From the NCBI GenBank assembly GCA_021613535.1, contig CP075494.1:8060001-8124000 (forward strand): a DNA stretch of 64,000 bases, read 5' to 3'. Under the pieces are notes generated by a model, which did not search any database, had not been told where the DNA came from, and saw only the letters and a list, made by a program, of their open reading frames with translations. This DNA is from Adineta vaga. Its lineage: Eukaryota > Rotifera. Shown here in pieces: positions 49,279-61,330 of this stretch (positions are counted from its first letter, which is position 1; each line of letters begins with the position of its first letter). A program made the position numbers and the translations under genes.

Positions 49279-52200
49279 ATGATGATGACCATGAATCAAT
49301 ATGATTGTTTAAATAAAGCTCAATTAAGTTTCGAATATTTGCATACAAATTCAACTACACATACATTTCTATTCGGTGCGTTAGCTGAATTAGTTGATAA
49401 TTCAAGAGATGCTGGTGCAAGAAATCTACATATTTATACGCACAAAGATCTTTCATTACGTGGAGGATTCTATTTAGCATTTCTAGATGATGGATGTGGA
49501 ATGCATTACGGTAAATCTAGGGAAAGAAAATATCATTCTTTGAAAACTATTCAACATTTTTATAGATGATGTTTTTAATGTCATTGTTTTCGGTAAATCT
49601 GCTAAACGACATACATTGGATTCAACTCAGATTGGTCAATATGGTAATGGTTTAAAATCTGGTGCTATGCGTATTGCAAATGATTTTATATTATTTACAA
49701 AAAAAGATAATATTGGAACATGTTTATTTCTTTCTCGAACATTTCATCAAGAAGAACATATTACACAAATCATGTGTCCAATGCCTTGTTTTGATTTAAC
49801 TACTCATCAACCAATTGATAATACTGATAATCAACAAATAAATGGCACACGTACTTATACGTATGATAAAGTTAAACATGAACTTGAAATGCATTTAATT
49901 ACAAAATATTCTCCATTTAAAACCGTTGCTGATCTTTTTAAACAATTCGATTTAATTACATCTTCAACAGGCACATTAATTGTTCTCTATAATGTTAAAT
50001 TGTCGGAGACCGGTGAAGCTGAATTGGATATTAAAAGTGATCCATATGATATTGTTATTGATTCGAAAAACCGAAGAAATCTTTTTGATGATGATGATGA
50101 TGATAGGTAAATACAATGGATATATTCGAAATGATCAAGATAGTTTTCTCTTACTTTCAAATGAGATAATGAAGGCAGATTGGAATGATCAAACGATTGA
50201 AAAATCATGCAATGAGCATTTGGATGCTAAGATCTTAACGGAATTTGCATGAATGAAAAGAAACAATATATACCATCAATCTTTGCTTTGAAATAAACTT
50301 GTTGTTTAAATTTTTCACATTTAGTACACCAACTGAATATCGCTCACTTCGTGCATATGTATCGATTCTTTATTATGAACCACGTATGCGTATTACAATC
50401 CAACAACGACGTGTCATAACCAAAAGACTTCCACATACATTATATAAACCTCGGCAATATCAATTTAAATCCACTCGTTTCAAAACACGTTCTGAAAATG
50501 AAATAAAACAATGTGAGAAAGAATTAATTTCATTAGAAGAACGTGTTCGTGAAGCAGATTCTCAAGTTCATGATGTTCAACAACGGATGGGTATTTCGAC
50601 ATCGATTGATGATCGTTCACGACTACGAAAATTACAAATACATGCAGCTGAATTGAAAGATATTGCGAATCGATTACGAAATGGTCTTACAAGAAAAAAG
50701 TCCGAATTGAATACAACAAAAACGTTAACATTAATATTCGGATTAAATATAACGAATCGTGCAGCTGACGGAGTTTTTGTGTATAATTGTGGACGATTAA
50801 TTCGAATGTATGAAAAAATTGGACAACCAAATAAAAAAATGTTGTAAGTTTCCTTTGTTTTTGTATATTATTAAATTCATCATTGGACAAAATCAATTTC
50901 TTTAGATATTGTCGTGGAGTTATTGGAGTAGTAGATGTTCCTTCTATTGTACTTCAACCGACACATAATAAACAAGCATTTGCTGATGAAAAAGAATATC
51001 ATTTTTTACTGAAAAATATGGGAGAATATATGCGACAATATTGGACTGATACTGGTATTGAACATTATGTGAAAGAATTTTGGGAAACTTATGGTAAGTT
51101 TTAGAAACATAGTTGCAAATATTTAGTTTTCGTTCTTTTTCGAAAGGCTATCGAGATGATCAACTGGACCGACTACCATCAAATGATCCAGAAGCAATTA
51201 AACGTCGACAATTTGCCGTTCCAACGCTTACGCAATGCAATAAATGTCTCAAATGGAGACGATTACCGTATACTGGTGATGCAACATCCTTAACACAAAC
51301 ACAACTTGAAACATGGGAATGTTCTAATAATACCGATCTTTTAAATAGTTCGTATGTAATTCTTGATTTTATCATTTCATTCAAGCATTATATTAAATTT
51401 ATTTTCAGTTGTACAGCCAATGAAAAACTTGAAGTTATACCTGAAGGTGAATTGAGACAAAAATCTTCGGATACAAATAATCAAAATCGTCTTGCATCGC
51501 GAGCAATATCTCCACCATTTCGAACAACAGGAAATAATAAACGATTATCCAATGCAGAGATCTCGTCCACAACAAATAATATTGTAAATCTAACTTTTGT
51601 TTTCTTTTCGTTTTTGTACATTTTTGTCAATCTAAATTTCAGAATTCAAAACCAACGACTCGATCAAGTCTTGTTCTGCCAACATCTCTATCTGCTCAAA
51701 AACGTGCTCTACCTACATCATATTCATTATCACCAAAAATAAAACCTAAAAAGAAACTAAAACGACGAATTATCAAACAGTCAAACAACCATGATATTAC
51801 CAGTGATGATGACGAAACATTGTCTTCCGCTACTAAACAAGTACGTATTTCACAATCGATATACATGTTAATATTTCCATCCTATTCTTACTTAGTCTAA
51901 TCTACCAACATCTTTATCCGATTTTGTCACATCTACCAATCATGTTCATATTATCGATGATAATGATGATGATAAAAATAATAATAATAATATCGAAAAT
52001 AGTGATAATAATGAAATTGTTACGAGTGGACCACTTCCACCGCCGACAATTGGTGCACGTGTTTGCGCAATGTATCAAGGTGCTCGTCGTTCTGGTCAAG
52101 TACTAAATGTCAATGATAAACGTGCAATGTTTAAAATGCGTTTTGATGAGTTTCCAACAGCTGAATTTGATTATTCATTCAGTTATAAGTCATCTGCTTG

Positions 52201-52773
52201 GTCATATATTGGTACACCACCACAATCATTCACACAATCAGCAGAAGTCATTACAAATGAGAATGAACCATTATCTACTATTGTAAAGAAATTTAAAGCT
52301 TTAATCAAAGTAAATCTTCTATAGAAAAGATTTTTTATCAATGAGGATAATTTTATTTTTTGTAGTTCATGTTACCACCTGACTGGGATTTAACACGTGA
52401 ACAAGTAACTTCTATGAGTTATGATGATCTATCTCAATTTGATGTTGCAATATTTATGCAATCTTATCGAGAAAAAATTACTAAAGTATACAGAAACAAA
52501 CAAATTCCCACGATATCCTAATCCTAATCTGTTTCTTATTGTAGATTGTTGAACAACGTAAAGCTGATGAAACACGTTGGCGTGAATCAGCTCAACGTTT
52601 ACAAAATGAAGTGACCGATTTACTTAATCTTTCCGGCATGGTTCGTATAGAAACAAAATACATCACATTTTCTTTCTATCTTTTCATTGTAGTCGATTCC
52701 AAACGATTGTTCCATGGAAGATTTCGAAAGTTTGATTCAAACCTACACAACACAATTAGAAAAATCCTCATAA
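49279..52773 (+). CDS. MORC2: MORC2 (GHKL ATPase, CW zinc finger, chromo-like domain)
   Basis: Eleven exons (49279-49510, 49566-50106, 50325-50843, 50906-51093, 51147-51351, 51409-51583, 51643-51840, 51896-52309, 52366-52485, 52545-52640, 52693-52773), 922 residues. The ATPase N-box is [16 protein letters not shown] with the catalytic Glu and Asn near 37-41, then DDGCGM, FGKSAKR and [16 protein letters not shown]. An Arg/Glu-rich coiled-coil insert (about 305-370) interrupts the S5 domain as in MORC2. The CW finger has [20 protein letters not shown] and SCTANE. A chromo-like or Tudor-like barrel follows at about 738-785. In vertebrates MORC2 compacts chromatin with the HUSH complex. The intron at 50107-50324 is unusually long. 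Confidence 0.95.
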
Positions 52774-53238
52774 TTTTCAGTACATACTCTACGCGTTTTT
52801 TTAAATCAAAATAGTATTTTGTATATAACTTTTGAGTAAAAGGGTAGGTGAACGTTTTTTGTGATATTCAGTTCTTATAAAAGAAAAACAAAACTGATAC
52901 TATGTTTAGATATGTTTATGAATATGTATATCATTGTTACTGTTGTTTTTCTTCCTTTTTTTTTGTTGTTTTCTTTTTGCATACTATTAGAACAAATGAA
53001 ATGTGAAGAAAAAAAACGAAACGTGAAGCATTTTAGAAATAAATTGATAGATGAAAGAAATGAACAGAGTTTTTTTTCTTCTTTGATTCAATAAAACAAT
53101 CGATTGTCGTAATTTACGCGTACGTTTTAATGATGTGCATAACAACAGACAGTTCGAATCTCAAATTTCCGCAGGTCTTGATGAAGAAAAAAGATCTCAA
53201 TTCTCATCATTTTCTCATCCTTATTTGTACTTGAAACA
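52774..53238. other. Spacer
   Basis: 3' UTR of MORC2, T-rich tracts, and the short leader of the claudin-like gene. No other feature supported. Confidence 0.45.
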
Positions 53239-53718
53239 ATGGTTATGTTAACAAATCAAAAATTTGCGATTGATTTACTTATTTCTATATTAATCATATT
53301 TGTTCTTAGTACGACTATTTTATCAATTTCAACTAATCATTGGAATGTTAAATATGAAAATTCTCTTACAAATCGAACGGGTCTTTTTCAACAATGTTCA
53401 AATACATTTTGTTGTGATAAAAAAGAATTAGATCGTTCAATAACATTATTAGTTCTATTTACTCTTATTCTTTTAACCATGAGTACGCTTTCTTCATTTA
53501 TACTAATGGCAACAGCAATGGAATATACAACTCGATGTTATATTCTTGTACCATTAACTTTATTTGGATCAGGTATTACAATGACATTGGCATTAATTCA
53601 AATCTTAGATCGATTAGATCTAAATGGTTATTCAGCATATACCTTTATTGTTGATACTCTTCTATCGTATATTTTAGGTGGAATTTCACTTTTGCATGCT
53701 AATATGTTCTATTTTTAA
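53239..53718 (+). CDS. Claudin/PMP22-like four-pass membrane protein
   Basis: Single exon, 159 residues, four membrane helices. The first extracellular loop has W...GLFQQC...C, matching the W-GLW-C-C signature of the claudin/PMP22/EMP superfamily (here HWN, TGLFQQCSNTFCC). It has no PDZ-binding end (ends NMFYF). Members shape septate or tight junctions or act as channel regulators. It is intronless and ends 170 bp from the convergent aquaglyceroporin stop. Confidence 0.72.
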   Translation: MVMLTNQKFAIDLLISILIIFVLSTTILSISTNHWNVKYENSLTNRTGLFQQCSNTFCCDKKELDRSITLLVLFTLILLTMSTLSSFILMATAMEYTTRCYILVPLTLFGSGITMTLALIQILDRLDLNGYSAYTFIVDTLLSYILGGISLLHANMFYF

Positions 53719-53887
53719 AAAAGAGAGTTTTTTAATTTCATATTTGAATTAGATTAATGAATGATCTATGATAGATGAGGAATTGATCGTCCTTTGTCGA
53801 TCATTTTGTATTTAATAAATATTAAACTTACAAACCAACAAATAAATAAAAAGAAAGAATAACACCTAGTTTGAAACTAATCTATAT

Positions 53888-55412
53888 TTACATTCTTGTA
53901 ACATTTTGTACATCAACTTGATATCTTGCCCGAGCAATTTCTTGTTCATCTTCTCCAATATGTATTTTCATCAATTTCCCATATCCATGATAAATCCATG
54001 CACCAATCAATGCACCAAAAACAGGTCCAACACATGGAATCCAAAAATAATAATTTCCAACAGAAAAGACTTCTGATCCATAACCGACACACAGTGTAAA
54101 TAAACGTGGACCAAGATCACGTGCTGGATTGATCGGAAATCCACAATTGTAACCTAAACAAAAATGATTTATTTTCTTGTTCTTTAACGCATATTTTCTA
54201 TACCAAAGGCAACACCAATAGCAACAATTACAAATCCAACAGCGAGAGGAATTTGAGCATTTGCAACAAGTTTATTTCGTTTATTTGATAATGCACAAAC
54301 AGCAATAAGTAATAATGCTGTCGAAAGAACTTGATCAAAGAAAAGTGATACTTGTCCAACACCTTGAGCAGGTAATGTACCAAATATACCAGCAGTTGCT
54401 TGTTCACCTGTAACCTACGCAACATTATGGATTCATATAAAAAAACTATCCGCTATTTTTTCACTATAAAAACTCATACTTGTCTAACGCCTCCATCAAA
54501 TTGGGCAATAGCACTATAATAAGTTCCAAATACTAATGCAGCTGCAATAAATGCTCCAATAAATTCTAAAAAAACAACTTCAGTTTTTCGCTATACGTTC
54601 GCTCTACTTTCTTCTGTGACATACGTGATATTGTATAAGCAAGACATTGCAATGGTGTTATAGAACGTAAACTTAACATTGCAATTGATACAGCTGGATT
54701 GAGATGTGCACCTAACAAAATAATCATACCTATATCTTAAATAGTTTTATATAGACATTGAATACCTGAGATTGGACCAGCAACATACACAGCAATCAAT
54801 GCACCAAATCCAAAAGCAAAATTAACTGAAAGAAAACTTGAAAGTTTTCCACGTGATAACGTAAATTGAGCAATGCCTGAGCATCCAAATAAAACGAGAA
54901 TGGTCGTACCAAATAATTCAGCAATACATTCTGCTAAAAGTCGTATCCATGGTCGATGTGAATGAATAGTATCCGAATCCATGCCATTGGACTTTGTATG
55001 TTCAACTGTTACTAACATGGAATAAAATGAAATGATAGATATTTACAATATAGATAGATGATAAAAAAGAAGGAAGGATTCTTAATTTAAATATTTATTT
55101 ATGACATAATTCAGAAGATCTCAAGGATGGATGAACGACACTTGATAGAGAAAAAGGAAAGAAAACAAATTCTAGATTACCCATTGCTATTGTTGAATTC
55201 ATTTTTGGAAGTTCTCCACTTATTGATGATTCACTTTTACTTGTACTAAATGATGATGGACGTCGGCTATTGAGATCAATCGTTTCATGAATCGATATTT
55301 TATCTTCTGTAGCAATTTCATCTTTTCGTTCGTTATCAATCTCGTCTTTTGGTGCTAGAAATACTTCACTCATTTCCTCAGGATTGCGTGTATCTGGTAT
55401 AGCGTTAAGCAT
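53888..55412 (-). CDS. Aquaglyceroporin with N-terminal acidic extension
   Basis: Six exons, minus strand: 55412-55181, 55011-54766, 54711-54625, 54565-54480, 54414-54204, 54153-53888; 375 residues. The six-helix aquaporin fold has NPA boxes in HLNPAVSIA and [10 protein letters not shown]; the Asp after the second NPAR marks the glycerol-permeating group. GHAR-like residues and [17 protein letters not shown] lead to the first half-helix. The first 77 residues ([26 protein letters not shown]) form an acidic, Ser-rich extension from a separate 5' exon that joins in phase 1; starting at 55018 instead would drop it. The acceptor at 55012-55013 makes the join exact. It is convergent with the claudin-like gene. 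Confidence 0.9.
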
Positions 55413-56480
55413 TTTACTTAACACTTCAGACGAAAATCGATTGATGAGAAATAAAAATCAAAGTCGAATGAGTACAATATATAGTGAAAAAAAGAACGAT
55501 ATGCCTATTGAAGCATGAGACAATAGATAATGTAGTATCTTAAGATACACATCACGTTACTGGCTTACTCGTGACTATTCGATTGAACATTTAAGAAAGA
55601 ACAAAGATCAGAGAGTAGAAACAATGTCAAAATCGATGCGCTTGATATCCATGAATAGATGATAGAATGCGTTTTGATTGAACATAAGCAAATAAAAAGT
55701 ATTTTGTGGGTCATCATTTGTTAAGAAGATAATATTGACCTATTGAACTTCAAATTCATAAAAAAATCAATTCTGTTCGAAAGCTAATAGTAGTTTTTTT
55801 CATCGTATAAATTGCATAACAATATCAAATGGAATAAGTTTTCGTTTAAATAAAACGACCTATACAACGAGGACGAATGTTAAAACGTAATTGTCTGTCT
55901 ATCTTTCTTTGTCATATGTGAAATAGCATATGTCATTGAGAGTCAATATTAGGTAAGAATAAGTTATCATTCATAAGATTTCGACTTTTAGAATGTCATT
56001 TTTCATGACTACAACCGGATTTCTGTTGAGAAGTTTTCGATACAATCACCAATCGTATAAAATAAATCGTATAGTTATACAATACTCGACGTTGATGTCT
56101 TACAAGAATTATAACAATAGTTCAACAGTCATCGTTACTATCAAAATTGTTTCAATCCGATATCTTTGTTGAACATTATTGCAGTCTATAATATTACTAT
56201 TCTAATTCGTAGAAAATATATCAGTCATTCATTCATGTTTATCAAAGAGTAATCCTTCTTTTTCACTGTAAAGAGAAGTATAGAGACTGTGTATACAAAA
56301 AAAAATAGGAGAAAATATCCAATGACAATGACAGAAATATACATCAAAGAAACAATAAATTAGATCATATACATAAACAAGATAGAAACTATGTGTGTTT
56401 TCTTCTAAGGATCCTTCGTGAACTATTCAACATGTAAAACCATATGAAAACAAAATGCATTGGATATGTGTTTTTGTTTT
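55413..56480. other. Intergenic region
   Basis: Upstream of the aquaglyceroporin and downstream of TAF4, both minus strand. No open frame of note, RNA or repeat was found in this kilobase. Confidence 0.45.
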
Positions 56481-58714
56481 CTAGGAAACTTTATCAAGAG
56501 CTGTGAGTACAAATGTTGATCGTTTCAAGTGTTTATCTTTTTCCATAACGATGATTAAATCATGAAGATTTGCTTGACATTTACTTCGAGCAAATCTCTA
56601 GAAGATGATCGAAGAAATATTATATTTTACTATTCAATAGAAAAAAACAAACATACGGATTTTCTTAGATGATTAATCAATTTTGATTGAGTGGAAGAAA
56701 TTTGTGCATGTTGATTGATATTTTCCTCCAATTTACGTTTATTTCCTTGACTAGGAGTAGACATTGGTTCATCTTCATCATGTTCCATCTATTTTGAATA
56801 GAAATTAATTCTCTTTCCGTCGTTGTAAAGATTTAAGAACTCAAACCTGAATCGAAAGACTTGCTCGGTTTTGAGCAATTGATTTAATTTGTTCAATTAA
56901 ACATTTCAGTCTTTCTTCTGTTGCATGTGAAATAAGTGCAAGAACAGCATCATCATGAAATGTCATCGGACCAGTTTCTGATCGTTTATCTTTTTTAACT
57001 AATTGATCAAGACGTCGACGAAGAACAAGTGATGATACTAATCGCGCTTCATGAGTAATGTGACGAGTATGACGATCATCGACAGGAGCAGCCGTTGTAG
57101 TTAATAAACCATTATTTCCCAAGACATCATCTGATGAATCATCTTCATTCCTCAGAAAGAAGTTGAAAATAAGTTAGTTTATATGGGAAAAGAAACGAAC
57201 TTAAGTATTGGTCTTGGTTGTGATTGTTGTTGAAGTGAAGAAATATTAGTTAATAATGTCTTTTGACCTGTACCTATTTCAGTTTTAATCGATTGATGAT
57301 TAACTGTAATAATTTGTGGTTGTTGAAGTGTTGTTGAGGATGAAAGAAATGTTCTTTGTAAAAGTGAATCAGATTGTGGAATAATTGGTTGAATTTGTTG
57401 TTGACCAGTGAGAAGATTTGTATTTGATGATGGAGAAACTGTTGTTAAAAGTGGTCGAATACCTGTTATACTCTGAAAAACAAACAAAACTATGTCGATT
57501 ACTAAGAAAAAGAAACGTTTGGCTGATGATTCAACGAACTATTTGTGTACGAGCTTGTTGCTGTTGTTGTTGTTGTTGACCGAGTAGTGAAGGTGTTGTA
57601 CCAATGATAGTTTGTGGTGGATTTTGTTGTAGAAGATTAATTTTCTGTTGTGGTTGAACTGTTGTATATAATATTGGTTGTTGAATACCAGAATTTGATT
57701 GTTGAGTTAATAGAGATGGATTAACAACAACACGAGATGTAGTTGCTGTTGTTGGAGTTGTAATTGTCGTCGTAGTTGTAGTTTTATTTGATGGTAAATT
57801 TAATTTTTCTAATAATTCAATCGTGATCGATTGACCATATGTATTCTTCACCATTTGACGCATATATGGTAATGCTAACTAGAATTACAATCAAATGATT
57901 ATCAAGCGTGTTTTTTTCGAAAGTAAGAAAGAAAGATTTACTTTAAAAAATGGCACAAGTGATGTATGTGGTTGTGATTTATAAAGTGTATGTAATCGTT
58001 GTGTAAATGATTCCGGATCGATTGTTCCATCGAGAAGATCTTGTATACAGGATCGTACCATTGGTAATTTTTCTGGTGCTTGCTTTTCGGCTAGTTTAAG
58101 TAAGGTTGTTAGAAATGTTCGACATTTACCAACGAAATCATTTATTTGTGCCTCAGTAAATTTCGGAGCTTGTGGTGCTGTTACTGTTTGTCGAACAACT
58201 GGTTGTGCAACTAATTTTGTTGGTAAAATTGATGTTTGTTGAGAAATACCTGGTGTTATTGTTTCTAAGAAGAAATGGAGAAAAAAACAACGTTTTACAA
58301 AGATAATCTGGCAAATTTTTTACCAGATTTCATCGTTGGAGAATATTGAAGTTTTGGTGACAATTGTGTACCATTATTTGTCCAAACAGTTGGTGATATA
58401 AATTGATTCGATGTTGATAATGATTGATTAAGACGAACAATACCTGTCGATGTTGATATTGTTCCAGTTGACATAGGTTGTTGTTGTTGAAAATATGTTC
58501 CATTCGGTGTATTTGATTGACGAATATTTTGTGCCGTCATGGCAATATTGTTTATCGTTACATTATTATTCATTGGTTGAGTAAATAACAATGTTGTCTA
58601 AGATAATACGATATATTATTTGAACGCTTTAGATAGGATTGTTGGTCAACTTACTGATGTTGGTAATATTTGTGATTTCCCATTATTGGAAAATTGAGAT
58701 GAAGATGATGCCAT
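56481..58714 (-). CDS. TAF4: TFIID subunit TAF4
   Basis: Eight exons, minus strand: 58714-58655, 58597-58324, 58264-57942, 57878-57540, 57472-57201, 57150-56847, 56788-56657, 56597-56481; 606 residues. The TAFH (NHR1) domain runs from FTEAQINDFVGKCRTFLTTL to ALPYMRQMVKNTYG and includes PMVRSCIQDLLDGTIDPESF. Gln/Thr-rich linkers follow. The conserved TAF4 C-terminal domain has RLVSSLVLRRRLDQLVKK, AVLALISHATEERLKCLIEQI, the histone-fold partner for TAF12, then QANLHDLIIVMEKDK. TAF4 is a scaffold of the general factor TFIID. The last exon starts RFARSKCQ. No disruption. Confidence 0.94.
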
Positions 58715-59460
58715 TGAGAATAACTAAATAGAAGAAATCATGTTAAAATTTAATTTGTGACTAGAGTAGATAGTCGAGATATAGAATCAATGGCTGAAAA
58801 CATCACTGATACCTTGTAGAGTAGAGTAGAGTTATGGTTGTTTAAAAAGAAGACAACTAACTAGCAACTATTGATGTACGCAGGACGACAATGGATGAAG
58901 TTTACGAACCAATAAATAAGCAAATCTCTATAGATGGCGCTGTAGACGAATAAATTGGAAAAAAGGATCTTTCATCTAATCGATTTCAAATATATCGATA
59001 TATAAAATGTCGTATTCATCGTACAATGATAAGAAATGAAGAATTTGAATTGTAAAGATTACGAAAATAGACATGGCCCATCATCATGAAAGTACATAGG
59101 GATTCAACGGCATGACTTTTATCATAAGTCATGAGATGCATATGAAGTCTGAACTAATTACACTTCAAAATTTCAGATACTATTTAATCAATTAGAAAAG
59201 ATATTTTATCGGATCAATCAACATGCAATTCATTTCTTTTCATTGATACTCGATTTATAAATAGAACATATAAGAGTATGCAAAAGAGAAGATTTTCAAG
59301 TCAAGAGAATTCTCTTACTCATCACAAATACTAAACTTACGCTTCTCTTTTTTCTTTTGACTCCAGTACATTTTCATGAAGTAGATCAATGTTAAACCAT
59401 CGCGATGTGACAAAATCATTTTTGTGAAAAACAAAAAACATATTTCTTTTGGTACCCAAC
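58715..59460. other. Divergent promoter region
   Basis: Between TAF4 and the plus-strand GPCR. A perfect 8-bp stem CATGACTT/AAGTCATG (59111-59118 with 59126-59133) is present. No gene seen. Confidence 0.5.
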
Positions 59461-60512
59461 ATGTCGACAACTGAAAATCTAAATTATATTTCTCAACAAT
59501 TTAATATCTATTTTGGTTTATTCATGTTTATCTTCGGTACCATTGGTCTCTATGGAATATTCTTATACTTCGCCATTATTCTTTTCGTTTAACTTCATGT
59601 TCTATTTATATGTTAAGTGGTTCAATCGCGAGTTTAGTTCACATCTTATTTAGTTTATTAATTCGAGTACTATCCGAAGGTTTTCATATTCAACAAGCTT
59701 CTGGAAATATAGCTTGGTGTAAAATACGAAATTACATTGCAACTTGTGCATCATTAACCGCTTTGTTCTGTTTTATTTGGACTGGTATAGATCGATTTTT
59801 TTCTACCTGTCGACAAATCAAATGGCGTCATTTAAATTCTATTGCTTTTGCTAAACAAATTTGTTTATTAACAGTTATTTCATGGATGATATTCAATATT
59901 CCTATTCTTGTTTATGTAAAACCTTCATCAAAAACTGGCATTTGTATAAGTTCATCGATGATTTGGTCAAAAACATCGAGCTATATTTTGAATGTATTCT
60001 GTTTTGGAATATTTCCATGGTTTTTAACGAGTATTTTTGGAATATTAACATTGAAAAATATTCGTCGAATTCATCAACAACGTATTAATCCATTGCCATC
60101 ATTAATTGCCACACGATCATCACGTTTAGATCAACAATTAACTTCGATGTTATTTGCACAGATAATTATTTCGATTATTTCATCAGTACCATATTGTATA
60201 CAAACTATCTATGATCTCATAACTGAAACAATCATAAAAGATGACTATCGACAAGCACAAGAAAATCTTTATCTTCAAATTGTACGATTAGCTTTCGATC
60301 TCAATTATGTTTCGATGTTTTATGTAAACTATACTTCATCAGTCGTCTTTCGACGTTTATCGAAAAAAGTTTTAGTGAATTTATTCAATACAAAGGATGA
60401 TATATCAAGAGAAGTAACAGTTCTTAATCATCCAAAAAGTACTACACAAGACAAACGAGACAAAATGAAAATGTTTACAACTAATGTTCATAATGCAATC
60501 TCTTATGTATAG
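59461..60512 (+). pseudogene. Rhodopsin-type GPCR with an early frameshift
   Basis: Starts MSTTENLNYISQQFNIYFGLFMFIFGTIG, helix 1, then loses frame by one base near 59560-59566; after the shift it reads ILRHYSFRLTSCSIYMLSGS, the usual loop into helix 2, and runs open to 60512. Helix 3 ends TGIDRFFSTCRQ, an IDRFF version of DRY. Six more hydrophobic helices follow, and the last, LNYVSMFYVNYTSSVVFRRL, fits helix 7. It belongs to the same broad class as the receptor at 32767-33769 but is not a close copy. It is either a recently broken gene or carries a sequencing error, since the rest is free of stops. Confidence 0.7.
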
Positions 60513-61330
60513 ATTTTTTAATTTGTATTATATTGAAATAAAAATTTCGTTTTTAGAATCGAATAATCGAGCGTTCAGTTAATTTAGTCATTGATACTGG
60601 AATTATCATTATCGCGTGTGAATAAAATTTCGAAGATTAAAATAACGATCTTACTGAACCAAATTTCTAAATGTTTACTTCGTCTAACGAGATATGATCG
60701 AAAGGATGAACATTTTTGTTTGATATTATTAACCATCGTTTTCATGTCTTATATGTTTTTTCTTAGGAATATAATAGTGTGAAACTAAATAGCATGTGAA
60801 AGATAACCGAGTTGAAAAGATTTAGAGTAAACAAAATGGTTGAATATGTCATGCGTCGTTTTTATTGCAGTGTTTATTTAGATTGAATGCCGCATTCGGA
60901 ACGATTTTGTTATGTCTACATAAAACGAAAGCAACAGAACGTTGGCGCAAATTGCTTTTTTAAAATAAATCATTTTCAACTGTTTAAACAAGAAAAAAAA
61001 GTTTTTTTTTCTTTTTCAAGACATTAGGTTACAGTGATTGAAAATCGTCAATCCATTCTTTTACAGGTGAGATTAGTAAGCGTATGAAACACGCCAAAAA
61101 CACTATTAGGTATGAAATAGTAAATCATCCTTGAATAATTATACATATGAACAAATAAACTATATCTGTATTAGGAAAAATGTATGCTATCAAATCGTAT
61201 GGTATGAAGTTTTCTTTTTATTTTACTAAAACATCACACAAGTCTATCGACTAAATTCATATAACTGCAATATGTTTTATTCCATTAAGGCAAATATCAT
61301 CTTCAAAACATCATCATCATACAGATATAG
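60513..61330. other. Spacer
   Basis: 3' flank of the GPCR, with AATAAA near 60538, and upstream region of the methyltransferase. Poly(A/T) runs near 60990-61015. A short frame at 60591-60782 shows no family resemblance. Confidence 0.45.

Noticed and set aside
50107-50324. Open stretch inside the third MORC2 intron
   Set aside because: The flanking exons join in frame without it, and the stretch ends in a stop; treated as intron despite its length.
53150-53180. GTTCGAATCTC, another B-box-like motif
   Set aside because: No cloverleaf could be drawn and it lies in the leader of the claudin-like gene.
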